Source: Paracoccus tibetensis
GTDB lineage: Bacteria; Pseudomonadota; Alphaproteobacteria; Rhodobacterales; Rhodobacteraceae
Assembly: GCF_900102505.1 (NCBI RefSeq)
Contig: NZ_FMVT01000001.1
Span: 372,001 to 436,000, forward strand
Direction of reading: 5' to 3'
DNA: 64,000 nucleotides
In this document: positions 1 through 9,229 of the stretch, one piece after another
Position numbering within the stretch: the stretch's first letter is position 1
How the letters are laid out: every line of letters starts with the position of its first letter
Notes under the pieces: model-generated
Databases searched by the model: none
Told to the model about the DNA's origin: nothing
What the model saw: the letters and a program-made list of their open reading frames with translations, nothing else
Made by a program: the position numbers and the translations under genes

Positions 1-1178
1 CGAAAATCAGCGCCCTTCTCCCAGACCTTCATCGCGTTGCGCTGGACCAGGCGATAGGCGTCCTCGCGGCTGACGCCGGCCTGAGTCAGCGCCAGCAGGA
101 CGCGCTGCGACATCACGAGGCCGCGGAACTTGTTCATGTTCGCCAGCATGTTGTCCGGGTAGATCACCAGCTTCTCGATCACGCCGGCCAGCCGGTTCAG
201 CGCGAAGTCCAGCGTGATGGTCGCGTCCGGCGCGATGCCGCGCTCGACCGAGGAATGGCTGATGTCGCGCTCGTGCCAGAGGGCGACGTTCTCCATCGCC
301 GGGATCACGGCCATGCGGACGAGGCGGGCGAGGCCCGTCAGGTTCTCGGTCAGGACCGGGTTGCGCTTGTGCGGCATGGCCGAGCTGCCCTTCTGGCCGG
401 GGCTGAAGAACTCCTCGGCCTCCAGCACCTCGGTGCGCTGCATGTGGCGGATCTCGATGGCGATGTTCTCGATGGACGACGCGATGACGCCGAGCACCGC
501 GAAGAACATCGCGTGGCGGTCGCGCGGGATGACCTGGGTGCTGATCGGCTCGGGGCGCAGGCCGAGCTTAGCGCAGACATGCTCTTCGACGGCCGGGTCG
601 ATGTTGGCGAAGGTGCCCACGGCGCCCGAGATCGCGCCGGTCGCGACTTCCTCGCGCGCGGCCTCGAGCCGGGCCTTGCCGCGGGCCATCTCGGCGTAGA
701 AGCGGGCGAAGGTCAGGCCCATCGTCGTCGGCTCGGCGTGGATGCCGTGGCTCCGGCCGATGCGGACCGTGTCCTTGTGCTCATGCGCGCGGGTCTTCAG
801 CGCGGCCAGCACCCGGTCCATGTCCGCGAGAAGGATGTCGGCGGCGCGGATCAGCTGGATGTTCAGCGTGGTGTCCAGCACGTCCGAGGAGGTCATGCCC
901 TGATGCACGAACCGCGCCTGATCGGCGCCCACATGTTCGGCCAGATGGGTCAGGAAGGCGATGACGTCGTGCTTGGTGACGGCCTCGATCTCGTCGATGC
1001 GGGCAACGTCGAACTGCACGTCCTTGGCGCGCCAGACGGCCTCGGCATTCTCCCGCGGGATCACGCCCAGGTCGGCCTGCGCGTCGCAGGCATGGGCCTC
1101 GATCTCGTACCAGATGCGGAATTTCGTCTCGGGGGACCAGATGGCGACCATCTCGGGGCGGGAATAGCGGGGGATCAT
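1..1178 (-). CDS. purB: Adenylosuccinate lyase, 3' end cut by window edge
   Basis: PurB acts twice in purine synthesis, releasing fumarate from SAICAR and from adenylosuccinate in the cytoplasm. The ATG at 1178 opens 392 readable codons that run off the left edge without a stop. The family is about 430-435 residues long, so roughly 40 C-terminal residues are missing. The fumarase/lyase signature [10 protein letters not shown] lies at residues 265-274. The TSSDV block is at 97-100 and the [10 protein letters not shown] block at 141-150. These motifs and the N-terminus [10 protein letters not shown] are typical of PurB. No other member of the lyase superfamily fits as well. Confidence 0.97.
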   Translation of the reverse strand, partial: MIPRYSRPEMVAIWSPETKFRIWYEIEAHACDAQADLGVIPRENAEAVWRAKDVQFDVARIDEIEAVTKHDVIAFLTHLAEHVGADQARFVHQGMTSSDVLDTTLNIQLIRAADILLADMDRVLAALKTRAHEHKDTVRIGRSHGIHAEPTTMGLTFARFYAEMARGKARLEAAREEVATGAISGAVGTFANIDPAVEEHVCAKLGLRPEPISTQVIPRDRHAMFFAVLGVIASSIENIAIEIRHMQRTEVLEAEEFFSPGQKGSSAMPHKRNPVLTENLTGLARLVRMAVIPAMENVALWHERDISHSSVERGIAPDATITLDFALNRLAGVIEKLVIYPDNMLANMNKFRGLVMSQRVLLALTQAGVSREDAYRLVQRNAMKVWEKGADF

Positions 1179-1321
1179 AGACGGGCCTCCTTTCGGTTGG
1201 CGCGGGCATAGCGGCAGGGCGACGCCGGGGCAAGTTTGCATCGGCCGTCGGCCTGGAGATGGAACATTCGCCAGCCGCACCGGGTTGAGGCACCAACCGC
1301 TTGTAAATGCCGGAGACGCCG

Positions 1322-2077
1322 ATGACACGCCCGCATGATTCCCATCCCGAGATGACCGAAGCCGACCGCGACAGCGAGACCCGCTTCGGCATCCGCCCGG
1401 TCCCCGAGGGACATCGCACCGCCGCGCCCTATGCCCATCGCCCGATGCGCAGCTCGCGCATCCCGCCCTCGGGCGCGGTCTCTCCGGACGGCCGCCGCAC
1501 CTGGCCCGCGCCGTCTGGCACCGCGAAGGTGATCGTGTGGGGCGGCGTCGCCCTGGGCTTGGCGGGAATCGCCGCCGGCACGGCAATGGCCGTCCAGGCG
1601 CTGTCGGGCGATGACCGGCAGAGCGATCGGCCGAAGCCCGACCGCAACTGGCGCAACGACGATCCCCGCGCTCTGGCCCCGCGCTATGCGGGGCTCGACG
1701 AGGACGAGCGCGAGGCGATGCGCCGCCGCGTGCGCGCGCAGGCCCGACGCGATGCGGAAGCGGGGGCGGCCGTCCGCGCCCGCGCCTCGCGCAGCCGCAA
1801 GAGCGGCGGCAACTTCGCGCAGGACCTGACCCGGACGGCGAACGAGCTGTCGACCGGCCTGAACAGCGTCGCGCAGTCGCTGGTCAGCGCCTTCGACGCC
1901 TTCCGCAGGGTCGCCTCGCAGGCGCAGGGCATCGTGGGCGAGTTCACCACCGCCGCCGACGAGTTCCGCGGCATGCTGGGGACCAAGCGCGGCACCGAGC
2001 CGCGGCAGGAGACGGCGCCCCATCCCTACCGTCCCATGGACGAGCCGCTCGACAGCAACCGGACCGCGCAGCGGTGA
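1322..2077 (+). CDS. Hypothetical single-pass membrane protein
   Basis: I do not recognise a named family. The 251-residue product has a charged N-terminal tail, one hydrophobic segment around residues 65-90 rich in Gly/Ala/Val, then a basic Arg/Asp/Ala-rich region and an amphipathic helical tail. The ATG at 1322 is preferred over the in-frame ATG at 1307 because GGAG sits six bases upstream of it (1312-1315). The gene overlaps the start of the next one (GTGA overlap at 2074), so the two are probably cotranscribed. A role in the cell envelope is only inferred from the single membrane segment and the neighbour. Confidence 0.7.
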   Translation: MTRPHDSHPEMTEADRDSETRFGIRPVPEGHRTAAPYAHRPMRSSRIPPSGAVSPDGRRTWPAPSGTAKVIVWGGVALGLAGIAAGTAMAVQALSGDDRQSDRPKPDRNWRNDDPRALAPRYAGLDEDEREAMRRRVRAQARRDAEAGAAVRARASRSRKSGGNFAQDLTRTANELSTGLNSVAQSLVSAFDAFRRVASQAQGIVGEFTTAADEFRGMLGTKRGTEPRQETAPHPYRPMDEPLDSNRTAQR

Positions 2078-3168
2078 GCCGGGCGGGCGCCGGAGGCGGG
2101 CAGGGCGGCGCCGCGCCGCGCACCGTCCTCGGCGCCCTCTTCGATCCGCTCGACCCGCAGGCCCGGCAGCGCTTCGGCCTCGACTCCGAGGACGCCGAAG
2201 CCGCGGACAGACCGGCCTCGGGTGCAGGAAAGCCCGCCCTGCCGCCGGTGGACCCGGCCGATTCGCCGGTCCTTGCGGCGAAGGCGCCAAACGTGCGGCT
2301 GCGTGATTTCACGGCCAAGGATCTGCTGACCGTGGCCAAGGCGACGCTGACGCAGATCGGCGAGGATCGCGTGACCTCGGTCGCCGGGGGCGTGACCTTC
2401 TTCGGCCTCCTGTCGCTGTTTCCGGCCATCACCGCCTTCGTCTCGCTCTACGGGCTGCTGGCCGATCCCTACACGATCGAGAGCCATCTCGCGCTGCTGC
2501 GCGAGTTCCTGCCCGAGGGTGCGCTGGAGATCATCCGGTCCCAAGTCACGGCCATCGCCTCGGGTCCGGTCAGCGCGCTGTCGGTCGCGGGCCTCGCCTC
2601 GTTGCTGATCGCCTTCTGGTCGGCCAATGGCGGGATGAAGGCGCTGCTCTCGGCGCTGAACGTCGCCTTCTTCCAGCGCGAGACGCGCAGCTTCATCCAG
2701 CTGAACCTCGTCGCCATGATGTTCACGCTTGGCGGGCTGGTCCTCATCGCGCTGATGCTGGGGGTGATCGCGGTCATCCCGCTGATGCTGCGCTGGCTGC
2801 CGGTCGATCCGACCAGCGAGGCGGTGCTGGGCACGATCCGCTGGCCCATCATGTTCGCGGTGCTGGTCTTCGCGCTGGCGGCCATCTACCGGTGGGGCCC
2901 GGCGGCGCCGAAGTCGCGCTGGCGCTGGATCTCGCCGGGGGCGCTAATCGCGGGCGTCGCGCTGGTCGTCACCTCGATGCTCTTCTCGTGGTATGCGGCC
3001 AACTTCGCGGACTACAACGAGACCTACGGCTCGCTCGGCGCGGCGGTGGCGCTGATGACCTGGCTGTGGCTGACGGTCTGCGTCGTCCTGATCGGCGCCG
3101 AGATCAATTCCGAGCTTGAGCGGCACATGAAGCGTATGGCAGGATTGAGGAATTCCCCAACCGGATGA
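2074..3168 (+). CDS. YihY/virulence factor BrkB family inner-membrane protein
   Basis: Product of 364 residues. The first 80 or so are polar, followed by about six hydrophobic segments and the family's typical opening block (VTSVAGGVTFFGLLSLFPAI, roughly 104-123). A later block has the YETYGSLGAAVALMTWLWL pattern. This family was once called RNase BN but is now regarded as membrane proteins of uncertain function. The start is a GTG overlapping the stop of the upstream gene, which points to translational coupling. The long polar N-terminus is more than the family minimum. Confidence 0.88.
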   Translation: MSRAGAGGGQGGAAPRTVLGALFDPLDPQARQRFGLDSEDAEAADRPASGAGKPALPPVDPADSPVLAAKAPNVRLRDFTAKDLLTVAKATLTQIGEDRVTSVAGGVTFFGLLSLFPAITAFVSLYGLLADPYTIESHLALLREFLPEGALEIIRSQVTAIASGPVSALSVAGLASLLIAFWSANGGMKALLSALNVAFFQRETRSFIQLNLVAMMFTLGGLVLIALMLGVIAVIPLMLRWLPVDPTSEAVLGTIRWPIMFAVLVFALAAIYRWGPAAPKSRWRWISPGALIAGVALVVTSMLFSWYAANFADYNETYGSLGAAVALMTWLWLTVCVVLIGAEINSELERHMKRMAGLRNSPTG

Positions 3169-3180
3169 GGGCGCCGCCGC

Positions 3181-3519
3181 ATGATCGCCTCGCCTTATGT
3201 CCCGCTTCTCGCCGCCATCGCACTCGAGGTTGTCGGCACCTCGCTGTTGCAGCGGTCCGAGCAGTTCAGCCGGATCGCGCCGACGATCGGCATGGCGCTC
3301 TGCTATCTCGCCAGCTTCTACCTGCTCTCGCTCAGCCTGCGCGCCCTGCCGCTCGGGATCGCCTACGCGATCTGGAGCGCGGTCGGCATCGTCCTTGTCG
3401 CAACCATCGGCCTCGTCTTCTTCGGCCAGCGGCTGGACATGCCGGCCGTCCTCGGGCTGGGGCTGATCGTGGCGGGGGTGGTGGTCGTCAACCTCTTCTC
3501 GAAGTCGGTCGGCCACTGA
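3181..3519 (+). CDS. SMR-family small multidrug efflux protein
   Basis: A 112-residue protein with four hydrophobic helices, the usual size for EmrE-like small multidrug resistance transporters. The essential membrane-embedded glutamate is present in helix 1 (IALEVVGTS, about residue 15), as is the helix 3 pattern LGIAYAIWSAVGIV. These proteins exchange cationic compounds for protons across the inner membrane as antiparallel dimers. The gene starts 12 bases after the BrkB-family gene and may share its transcript. A guanidinium-exporting subtype cannot be ruled out by eye. Confidence 0.93.
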   Translation: MIASPYVPLLAAIALEVVGTSLLQRSEQFSRIAPTIGMALCYLASFYLLSLSLRALPLGIAYAIWSAVGIVLVATIGLVFFGQRLDMPAVLGLGLIVAGVVVVNLFSKSVGH

Positions 3520-3523
3520 ACCC

Positions 3524-5191
3524 CTAGCGCTCGGTCAGCTTCAGCTCGATCCGGCGGTTCAGCGCCCGGGCCTCGGGCGTCTCCTCGGCCGAGACGGGGC
3601 GTGTGTCGGCGAAACCCGTCGCCGCCAGCCGGTTGGAGGGGAAGCCAAGCTCGTCCGTCAGGTAGCGCACGACCGCCAGCGCCCGTCCCTGGCTCAGCTC
3701 CCAGTTGTCGCGGAAGCGGCCGGTGCCGGAAAGGGGCAGGTTGTCGGTGTGGCCGTCGACGCGGATGATCCAGTCCACCTCGGGCGGGATCTCGTCCGAG
3801 ATGTCGGTCAGAAGCCGCACGACCCCCGCGATCTGCTGGCGCCCGGCCTCGGACAGGGCCGCCTCGCCGGGGGCGAAGAGCACCTCGGACTGGAAGACGA
3901 AGCGGTCGCCGACGACCTGCACCCCCTCGCGCCCCTCGAGGATCTGCGACAGGCGGCCGAAGAACTCGGAACGGTAGCGCGCAAGGTCCAGCGCCTCGGC
4001 CTCGGCGCGGCTGCGTGCCTCCTCCTCCAGCGCCAGGCGGCGCTGCGTCTCCTCGGCCGTCCGCAGCAGCGCGGCGTTCAGCTGCTGGCCCAGTTCGGCG
4101 ACGCGCAGCTCGGCCTCGGCCTGCTCGTCGCCCGCGGCCTCCAGAAGCGCCTGGAGCGAGCCGAGCTGCGCCGTCAGCGAGCCGACCTGCTCGTTCAGCA
4201 GGGCGACGCGGCGCTGGCCGTCGGCCGACAGTTCCTCCTGCTCGGCCAGTTCCTGGCGCGCGACCTGCAGCAGCGCCGCCTGCCGCTCTGCCTCGGTCAT
4301 CTGCTCGGTCAGCTCACCCTCCAGCTGCTGCCGGGCCGCCTGCGCGGCCGCCAGCAGGGTCAGCGTCTCCTCGGCCGCGCGGCGCTGTTCCTCGAGCGCC
4401 AGCGTCATCGCGGTCAGTTCGGCATCGGCCGTCTCCAGCCGCTGACGCAGCACCCGCGCGGCCTCGGCCTCGACCAGCCGCGCCGCCTCGGCCTCGTCCA
4501 GCTGCGCTTCGGCCGCCGCCACGGCCTCGGCACGCGAGGTGGCGTCAGCGCGCAGGTCCGCGACCAGCGCCTCCAGCGCCTCGCGCCGCGCCGCATCGAG
4601 GCGCGCGGCCTCGGCCTGCGCGTCGATCTCGGCCCGTGCGCTCGCCACCGCCAGCTCGGCCGCCGAGGCGCGCTGGCCCTCGGTCTCCAGCTGCGCGGCC
4701 AGTTCCTCGGCCCGCGCCTGGTCCTGCACGCGCGCGGCCAGCAGCGTCGCCACCTCGGCCTCGAAATCGGTCAGGCGGCTCTGCGCCTCGGCCAGTTCGG
4801 TGCCGCGCGCCTCGAGCTGCGTGTTCAGCCGGGTGATCTGCGCCGCCCGCGCCCGCGCCTCGGCCTCCAGATCGGCGGCCCGGGTGGCCTCGGCCTCCAG
4901 CGTCGCGGCCAGCTGGGTCTCGCGCTCCTCGGCCGAGCTGAGGGCCTGGCCGAGCGCGGCGACCTGCTGTCCCAGCTGCTGAAGCTGCTGCTCCTGCCGT
5001 GAGATGGTCAGGTTCTGCCCGGTGATCGTGTCGTCCTGGGTCGTGATCTCGTCGCGCAGCACCGATTGCACGACCATGAAGATGGTCAGCACGAACATCA
5101 GCACCATCAGCAGCGCGGTCATCGCATCGACGAAGCCCGGCCAGATCGTCGCCGAGAAGCGCTGCCCGCTCTGCGCGCGCTGGAGCCGCAT
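3524..5191 (-). CDS. MotB-like OmpA-domain stator protein with long coiled coil
   Basis: Product of 555 residues in three parts. Residues about 15-45 form one membrane helix with a buried acidic residue (PGFVDAMTALLMVLMF, Asp22), the position used for proton conduction in MotB-type proteins. Residues about 50-405 are an Ala/Glu/Gln/Arg-rich predicted coiled coil. Residues about 420-555 are an OmpA/MotB peptidoglycan-binding domain (IRVDGHTDN, then NRRIELKL). It starts one base after the stop of the MotA/TolQ-like gene, so the two form a pair. Ordinary MotB proteins are about 300-350 residues, so the coiled coil is a large insertion. The substrate or process driven by this pair is unknown. Confidence 0.85.
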   Translation of the reverse strand: MRLQRAQSGQRFSATIWPGFVDAMTALLMVLMFVLTIFMVVQSVLRDEITTQDDTITGQNLTISRQEQQLQQLGQQVAALGQALSSAEERETQLAATLEAEATRAADLEAEARARAAQITRLNTQLEARGTELAEAQSRLTDFEAEVATLLAARVQDQARAEELAAQLETEGQRASAAELAVASARAEIDAQAEAARLDAARREALEALVADLRADATSRAEAVAAAEAQLDEAEAARLVEAEAARVLRQRLETADAELTAMTLALEEQRRAAEETLTLLAAAQAARQQLEGELTEQMTEAERQAALLQVARQELAEQEELSADGQRRVALLNEQVGSLTAQLGSLQALLEAAGDEQAEAELRVAELGQQLNAALLRTAEETQRRLALEEEARSRAEAEALDLARYRSEFFGRLSQILEGREGVQVVGDRFVFQSEVLFAPGEAALSEAGRQQIAGVVRLLTDISDEIPPEVDWIIRVDGHTDNLPLSGTGRFRDNWELSQGRALAVVRYLTDELGFPSNRLAATGFADTRPVSAEETPEARALNRRIELKLTER

Positions 5192-5192
5192 C

Positions 5193-6539
5193 TCAGACGC
5201 CCCGGCGCGGGGCGTGCGGGCCCGGCGGCAGCTGCTCGTCGCGGAACGGGTCGCCGAAGCGGGCGGCCCGCACGGCGCGCGTCAGCACCAGAAGGTCCGA
5301 GCGCAGCTCGGTCAGCATCTCCTCGCGCCCCTCGTTCGCATCCGCCGCCATCCGGCGCAGCGCGGCCTCGATGCCCGAAAGGTCGGGCGGAGCGGGCGCC
5401 TCGTTCTCGCGCACCAGGGCGATCAGCCGCTCCTGCCCGTCGGCAAGGCGCGCCAGGGCGCCGGTCAGCGCCTCGGCCCGCCCCGATGTCGCCTGCTGCT
5501 CGGCCTCGGTCTTCAGCACCAGCGCCTCGATCGCCTGCGCCATGACGACCACCCGCTCGTCGGCCATCATCGCCGCATCGTCGCGCGCCGAGTCCCGCTC
5601 GGCGTGATATTCCTGAAGCCGGTCCATCTGCGCGGCCATCTGCTCCAGAAAGCCGCTCATCGCCGCGCCGTCGAGGCCCTCGCCCTCGGAGCCGCCCAGG
5701 CTGACGCGGGTGAAGCCCGACATCCACTCCTCCAGCTCGCGGTAGAAGCGGTTCTGGCCGTGGGTCACGAACAGCTCGAGAAGCCCGACCACCAGCGAGC
5801 CGGCGAGACCCAGAAGCGAGGACGAGAAGGCGACGGCCATGCCGCCCAGCTGCGCCTCGAGCCCGGTCATCAGCTCCTCGAAGACGTCGAGGCTGGACTG
5901 CCCTTCCTCGGGCGCGAGGGCGCGGATCGTCTCGACCACGGCGGGCACGGTCGTGGCGAGGCCGTAGAACGTCCCCAGAAGGCCGAGGAAGATCAGGAGG
6001 TTGGCAAGATAGCGCGTGATGTCGCGCAGCTCGTCGATGCGGGTCGCCACCGAGTCGAGAATCGAGCGCGCCGAGCCGGTCGAGATGACCCCGCCCGACG
6101 GCCCGCGCGCGCCCAGAAGCGCCGCCAGAGGGGCGAGCAGGCGCGGGGCGTTATCGTCCGGCATGACCGAGGCGCCGCGCTCGATTGCGGCGCGGCGGCG
6201 GGCGGCGAAGCGCTCAATCCAGCTGACCGAGCGGACGAGCTGGCCCACCTGCCAGAAGCAGGCCATCACGCCGATGGCGAAGACGGCCAGGATCAGACCG
6301 TTCAGCCAGTAGTTCGACATGAAGATCGGCAGGATGCGGCCATAGGTGAACCACGCCCCTACCAGGACAAGGCCCAGCACCGTCAGCATCATCAGGATCT
6401 GGCGCACCGGCTGCGAAAAGCGCGGGGCGGCGGCGCCCGTCAGGGCCTCGGACCGTTGCGCGGTGATGCGGCGGTTCGTCAGGGTCAGCCGCGAGGCGTT
6501 CCGGTCGCCCGGCCTCGGGCCGTTGTTGATGTCACTCAC
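5193..6539 (-). CDS. MotA/TolQ/ExbB-like proton-channel membrane protein
   Basis: Product of 448 residues from a GTG start at 6539. Membrane segments are near 47-67, 78-98, 170-190 and 215-240. The third contains LGLLGTFYGL and the fourth GGMAVAFSSSLLGLAGS, both typical of the MotA/TolQ/ExbB channel subunit. A soluble C-terminal tail of about 200 residues follows. With the next gene it would form an ion-driven unit anchored to peptidoglycan. The flanking genes (SMR pump, chaC) give no clue to its job. No flagellar or TonB/Tol genes are nearby. The GTG start has only a weak ribosome site (GCAGGTAG), so an alternative start is possible. Confidence 0.82.
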   Translation of the reverse strand: MSDINNGPRPGDRNASRLTLTNRRITAQRSEALTGAAAPRFSQPVRQILMMLTVLGLVLVGAWFTYGRILPIFMSNYWLNGLILAVFAIGVMACFWQVGQLVRSVSWIERFAARRRAAIERGASVMPDDNAPRLLAPLAALLGARGPSGGVISTGSARSILDSVATRIDELRDITRYLANLLIFLGLLGTFYGLATTVPAVVETIRALAPEEGQSSLDVFEELMTGLEAQLGGMAVAFSSSLLGLAGSLVVGLLELFVTHGQNRFYRELEEWMSGFTRVSLGGSEGEGLDGAAMSGFLEQMAAQMDRLQEYHAERDSARDDAAMMADERVVVMAQAIEALVLKTEAEQQATSGRAEALTGALARLADGQERLIALVRENEAPAPPDLSGIEAALRRMAADANEGREEMLTELRSDLLVLTRAVRAARFGDPFRDEQLPPGPHAPRRGV

Positions 6540-6629
6540 GCCACTACCTGCTTGCTCGCCACAATGTGACCGAAGTGTAGGGCCGGCCCGCGCGGTTGCC
6601 AAGCGCGGCGATCCCCTGGCCCCGCGCGA

Positions 6630-7175
6630 TCAGTGGCGATTTTCCAACAACTTGCGCACCATCCCTGCCAGACGGTCCAGCTCGGCGTCGGGCAGGCCGA
6701 TCTCGGCCAGATGGGCGGCGGTGTTGAAGAGGTAGTCGGCATTCGCGCCCCGTCCCCCGACCGCCGTCGCGATCATGCGCGCCTGCTCGTCCAGCGTCAG
6801 GCCGCCCGCATATTGCCAATGGTCGCGCCGCATCACGTAGGTCAGCGCCGGGACCTCGGGCCCGTCTTCCAGCGCCAGGGGCAGCACCGCCTCGCGATAG
6901 GCGTCGGTGACCAGCTCGCGCGCGCGCAGATAGGCCAGCACCTCGTCATGGTCCCGCCCCGCCACGCGCAGCGCAAGCCCCCAGCAGGCGGCCTCGGCCT
7001 CCTCGTCCAGCCCGAGGACCAGGCCCGGACGGGCGGCGGTGCCGCGGTGCTGGATCGAGCGCAGGCAGAAGGAGCGGGCATAGCCCGACAGGCGCGCGCG
7101 GCGCGTCTCGACCGGCGTGAAGCCCGGGTCCCACATCAGCGAGCCGTAGCCGAAGATCCACTCAACCCTGTTCAT
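6630..7175 (-). CDS. chaC: ChaC-like gamma-glutamylcyclotransferase
   Basis: Product of 181 residues. The family's substrate-binding motif YGSL lies at residues 10-13, followed by the ChaC-type pattern GYARSFCLRS and a central RELVTDAYRE segment that carries the likely catalytic glutamate. ChaC enzymes cleave glutathione to 5-oxoproline and Cys-Gly in the cytoplasm. The window also carries pxpBCA (about 51-53.5 kb), which would open 5-oxoproline to glutamate. The gene stands alone, between the stator pair on its own strand and a divergent gene. Confidence 0.92.
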   Translation of the reverse strand: MNRVEWIFGYGSLMWDPGFTPVETRRARLSGYARSFCLRSIQHRGTAARPGLVLGLDEEAEAACWGLALRVAGRDHDEVLAYLRARELVTDAYREAVLPLALEDGPEVPALTYVMRRDHWQYAGGLTLDEQARMIATAVGGRGANADYLFNTAAHLAEIGLPDAELDRLAGMVRKLLENRH

Positions 7176-7273
7176 CGCCTTCGCTTTCCTTGTGGCGAAA
7201 TCTAGGTCACGATGCGCGCGAACGAAAGTGCCCCCGGGCCGGGCAACGGCGGGGCAGGGATGGGACGGAAGTC

Positions 7274-8299
7274 ATGTTGCGCCTGATGATGGGGGTCGCG
7301 CTGCTGCTGGCGCTGGTGGCGGGGCTGTGGCTGGGGGCCGAGACATGGGCCGCGCGGCGCGCCGCCGCCCTGATCGCGGAGGCGCAAGAGGTGGATGCGG
7401 CGGCCGTGACCCCGCTGCGGCGGCTCGACGCCTTCGGGCTGCGCGTTGAGGCGCCGGCCGTGACGGGCGCGGGGCTGGCGCTGGAGCTTCCCCATGCCGA
7501 GCTGTCGCTGGCGCCGACCGCGCCCCGGACGCTGCGGCTGACGCTGCCCGGCGAGGGCCGCCTCAGGACCGGGGCGGGCGACGTGGCGCTGGCCGCCACC
7601 GCGCCCGAGGCCAGCGCGACCGTGGCGCCCCTGCGCGACATGGCGATCGATGCGGCGCATCTGGCCCTTCGCGACCTGCGCCTCGACGGGCGCGCCGCCG
7701 CCGAGACGCTGCAGATCGACGCGCGCCTGCGCCGGCTCGGCCATGACGCGCCGCGCCCGGCCCGCGCCGCCTATGACCTCGCGCTGGAGGCCGCGGGCAT
7801 CGCGCCCGAAGCGCTGGCGCTTGCGGGCCTCGATGCTGCCGCGCTGCCCGGTCCGCTCGCCGCGACGGGCTCGCTTCGCGTCTGGCTGGACGATGCGCCG
7901 CGCCTTCAGCAGGGCGCGCGGCGCCCGCAGCTGGCGGGGTTCGAGACCCAGGGGCTCGACCTTGCCACCGGCGATCTGCAGATCCGCATCGTCGGCCGGC
8001 TCGGGGCCGACGCCTCGGGCCTTGCCGAGGGGCGGCTCGCGGTCTTCACCCGCGACGGCGAGGCGATCATCCGGCAGCTTGTCGCGCTGGAGATCATCCC
8101 CGCGGCCGCCGCGCTTCTGGTCCGCGCCGGCCTGACGCAGCTTGGGAGCACCGACTTCCCCGAGGCCGCAGGCCCGCTCTCCGGCCCCGCCATTCCCGCG
8201 CCCGCCGAGGGCGAGCTGCGCCTGCCGCTCACCTTCGCGGGCGGGCAGGTGAGCCTCGGCGCGATCCCCCTCGGGCCTGCGCCGCGCCTCCTGCGCTGA
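7274..8299 (+). CDS. DUF2125-like exported/membrane-anchored protein
   Basis: Product of 341 residues. It opens with a short N-terminal hydrophobic helix (MLRLMMGVALLLALVAGLWL), a signal anchor or uncleaved signal, followed by a long Ala/Leu/Arg-rich beta-type domain. The layout and the position next to chaC and tyrC match the DUF2125 family as I know it in Rhodobacterales, but the assignment is from overall appearance rather than a catalytic motif. The ATG at 7274 follows GGACGGAAG closely. Function unknown; a periplasmic, lipid-facing role is only a guess. Confidence 0.62.
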   Translation: MLRLMMGVALLLALVAGLWLGAETWAARRAAALIAEAQEVDAAAVTPLRRLDAFGLRVEAPAVTGAGLALELPHAELSLAPTAPRTLRLTLPGEGRLRTGAGDVALAATAPEASATVAPLRDMAIDAAHLALRDLRLDGRAAAETLQIDARLRRLGHDAPRPARAAYDLALEAAGIAPEALALAGLDAAALPGPLAATGSLRVWLDDAPRLQQGARRPQLAGFETQGLDLATGDLQIRIVGRLGADASGLAEGRLAVFTRDGEAIIRQLVALEIIPAAAALLVRAGLTQLGSTDFPEAAGPLSGPAIPAPAEGELRLPLTFAGGQVSLGAIPLGPAPRLLR

Positions 8300-9229
8300 T
8301 CACTCGCCGGGCCGCGCCTCGGGGCTGCGGCCGAAATCGGGCGCTTCGGTGTCCTGCCCCGCCTCGATGATGCCGCGGCGGATGGCGCGGGTGCGGGTGA
8401 AATACTCGTGCAGCTGCGGGCCGTCGCCCATGCGGATGGCGCGCTGCAGGACGAACAGCTCCTCGGTGAAGCGGCCGAGGATGTCCAGCGTCGCCTCCTT
8501 GTTGTGCAGGAACACGTCGCGCCACATGGTCGGATCGCTGGCCGCGATGCGGGTGAAGTCGCGGAAACCGGCGGCGGAATACTGGATCACCTCCTCGCCC
8601 GACACCCGGCGCAGGTGATCGGCGACGCCGACCATCGTGTAGGCGATCAGGTGCGGCGCGTGGCTGGTGACGGCCAGGACCAGGTCGTGATGGCCCGGGT
8701 CCATCCGGTCGGTCTTGGCGCCCATCGCACCGACCAGCCGGTCGAGCCGCGCCAGCGCGGCCTCGTCCGTGTCCGGCAGCGGCGTCAGCAGCCACCAGCG
8801 GTTGCGGAACAGGCTGGCAAAGCCCGCGCGCGGGCCGGAATGCTCGGTTCCCGCCAGCGGGTGGCCGGGGATGAAGTGAACGCCCTGCGGCAGATGCGGC
8901 AGCACCGCCTCGATCACCGACTGCTTGACCGAGCCGACATCGGTCACCGTCGCCCCCGGCGCCAGATGCGGCGCGATCTCGGCCATGACATCGCCCATGG
9001 CGCCGACCGGCACGGCCAGCACGACCAGATCGGCGCCGGCCACGGCCTCGGCGGCGCTGTCGCAGATGCGGTCGCAGAGCCCGATCTCGCGCGCCACGGC
9101 CCGCGTCTCGGGGCTGCGCGCAAAGCCCGTGACCTCGCCCGCCAGCGCCTGCTCGCGCATGGCATGAGCCATCGAGCCGGCGATGAGGCCGAGCCCGATC
9201 AGCGCGACGCGCTGGTAGATCACGCTCAT
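8300..9229 (-). CDS. tyrC: Prephenate/arogenate dehydrogenase
   Basis: Oxidatively decarboxylates prephenate or arogenate in tyrosine synthesis using NAD(P). The 309-residue product has an N-terminal dinucleotide-binding fold (GLGLIAGS, residues 12-19) and the family motif GHPLAGTEHSG at 121-131 with its substrate-contacting histidine. The start ATG at 9229 overlaps the hisC stop by four bases (ATGA), so the pair is one operon. There is no fused chorismate mutase domain. Preference for prephenate or arogenate cannot be told by eye. Confidence 0.95.
   Translation of the reverse strand: MSVIYQRVALIGLGLIAGSMAHAMREQALAGEVTGFARSPETRAVAREIGLCDRICDSAAEAVAGADLVVLAVPVGAMGDVMAEIAPHLAPGATVTDVGSVKQSVIEAVLPHLPQGVHFIPGHPLAGTEHSGPRAGFASLFRNRWWLLTPLPDTDEAALARLDRLVGAMGAKTDRMDPGHHDLVLAVTSHAPHLIAYTMVGVADHLRRVSGEEVIQYSAAGFRDFTRIAASDPTMWRDVFLHNKEATLDILGRFTEELFVLQRAIRMGDGPQLHEYFTRTRAIRRGIIEAGQDTEAPDFGRSPEARPGE

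Noticed and set aside
3524..6539. Zorya anti-phage system
   Set aside because: Only ZorA/ZorB-like stator genes are present; no helicase, nuclease or other Zorya effector gene lies beside them, and the long coiled coil is in the MotB-like, not the MotA-like, partner.
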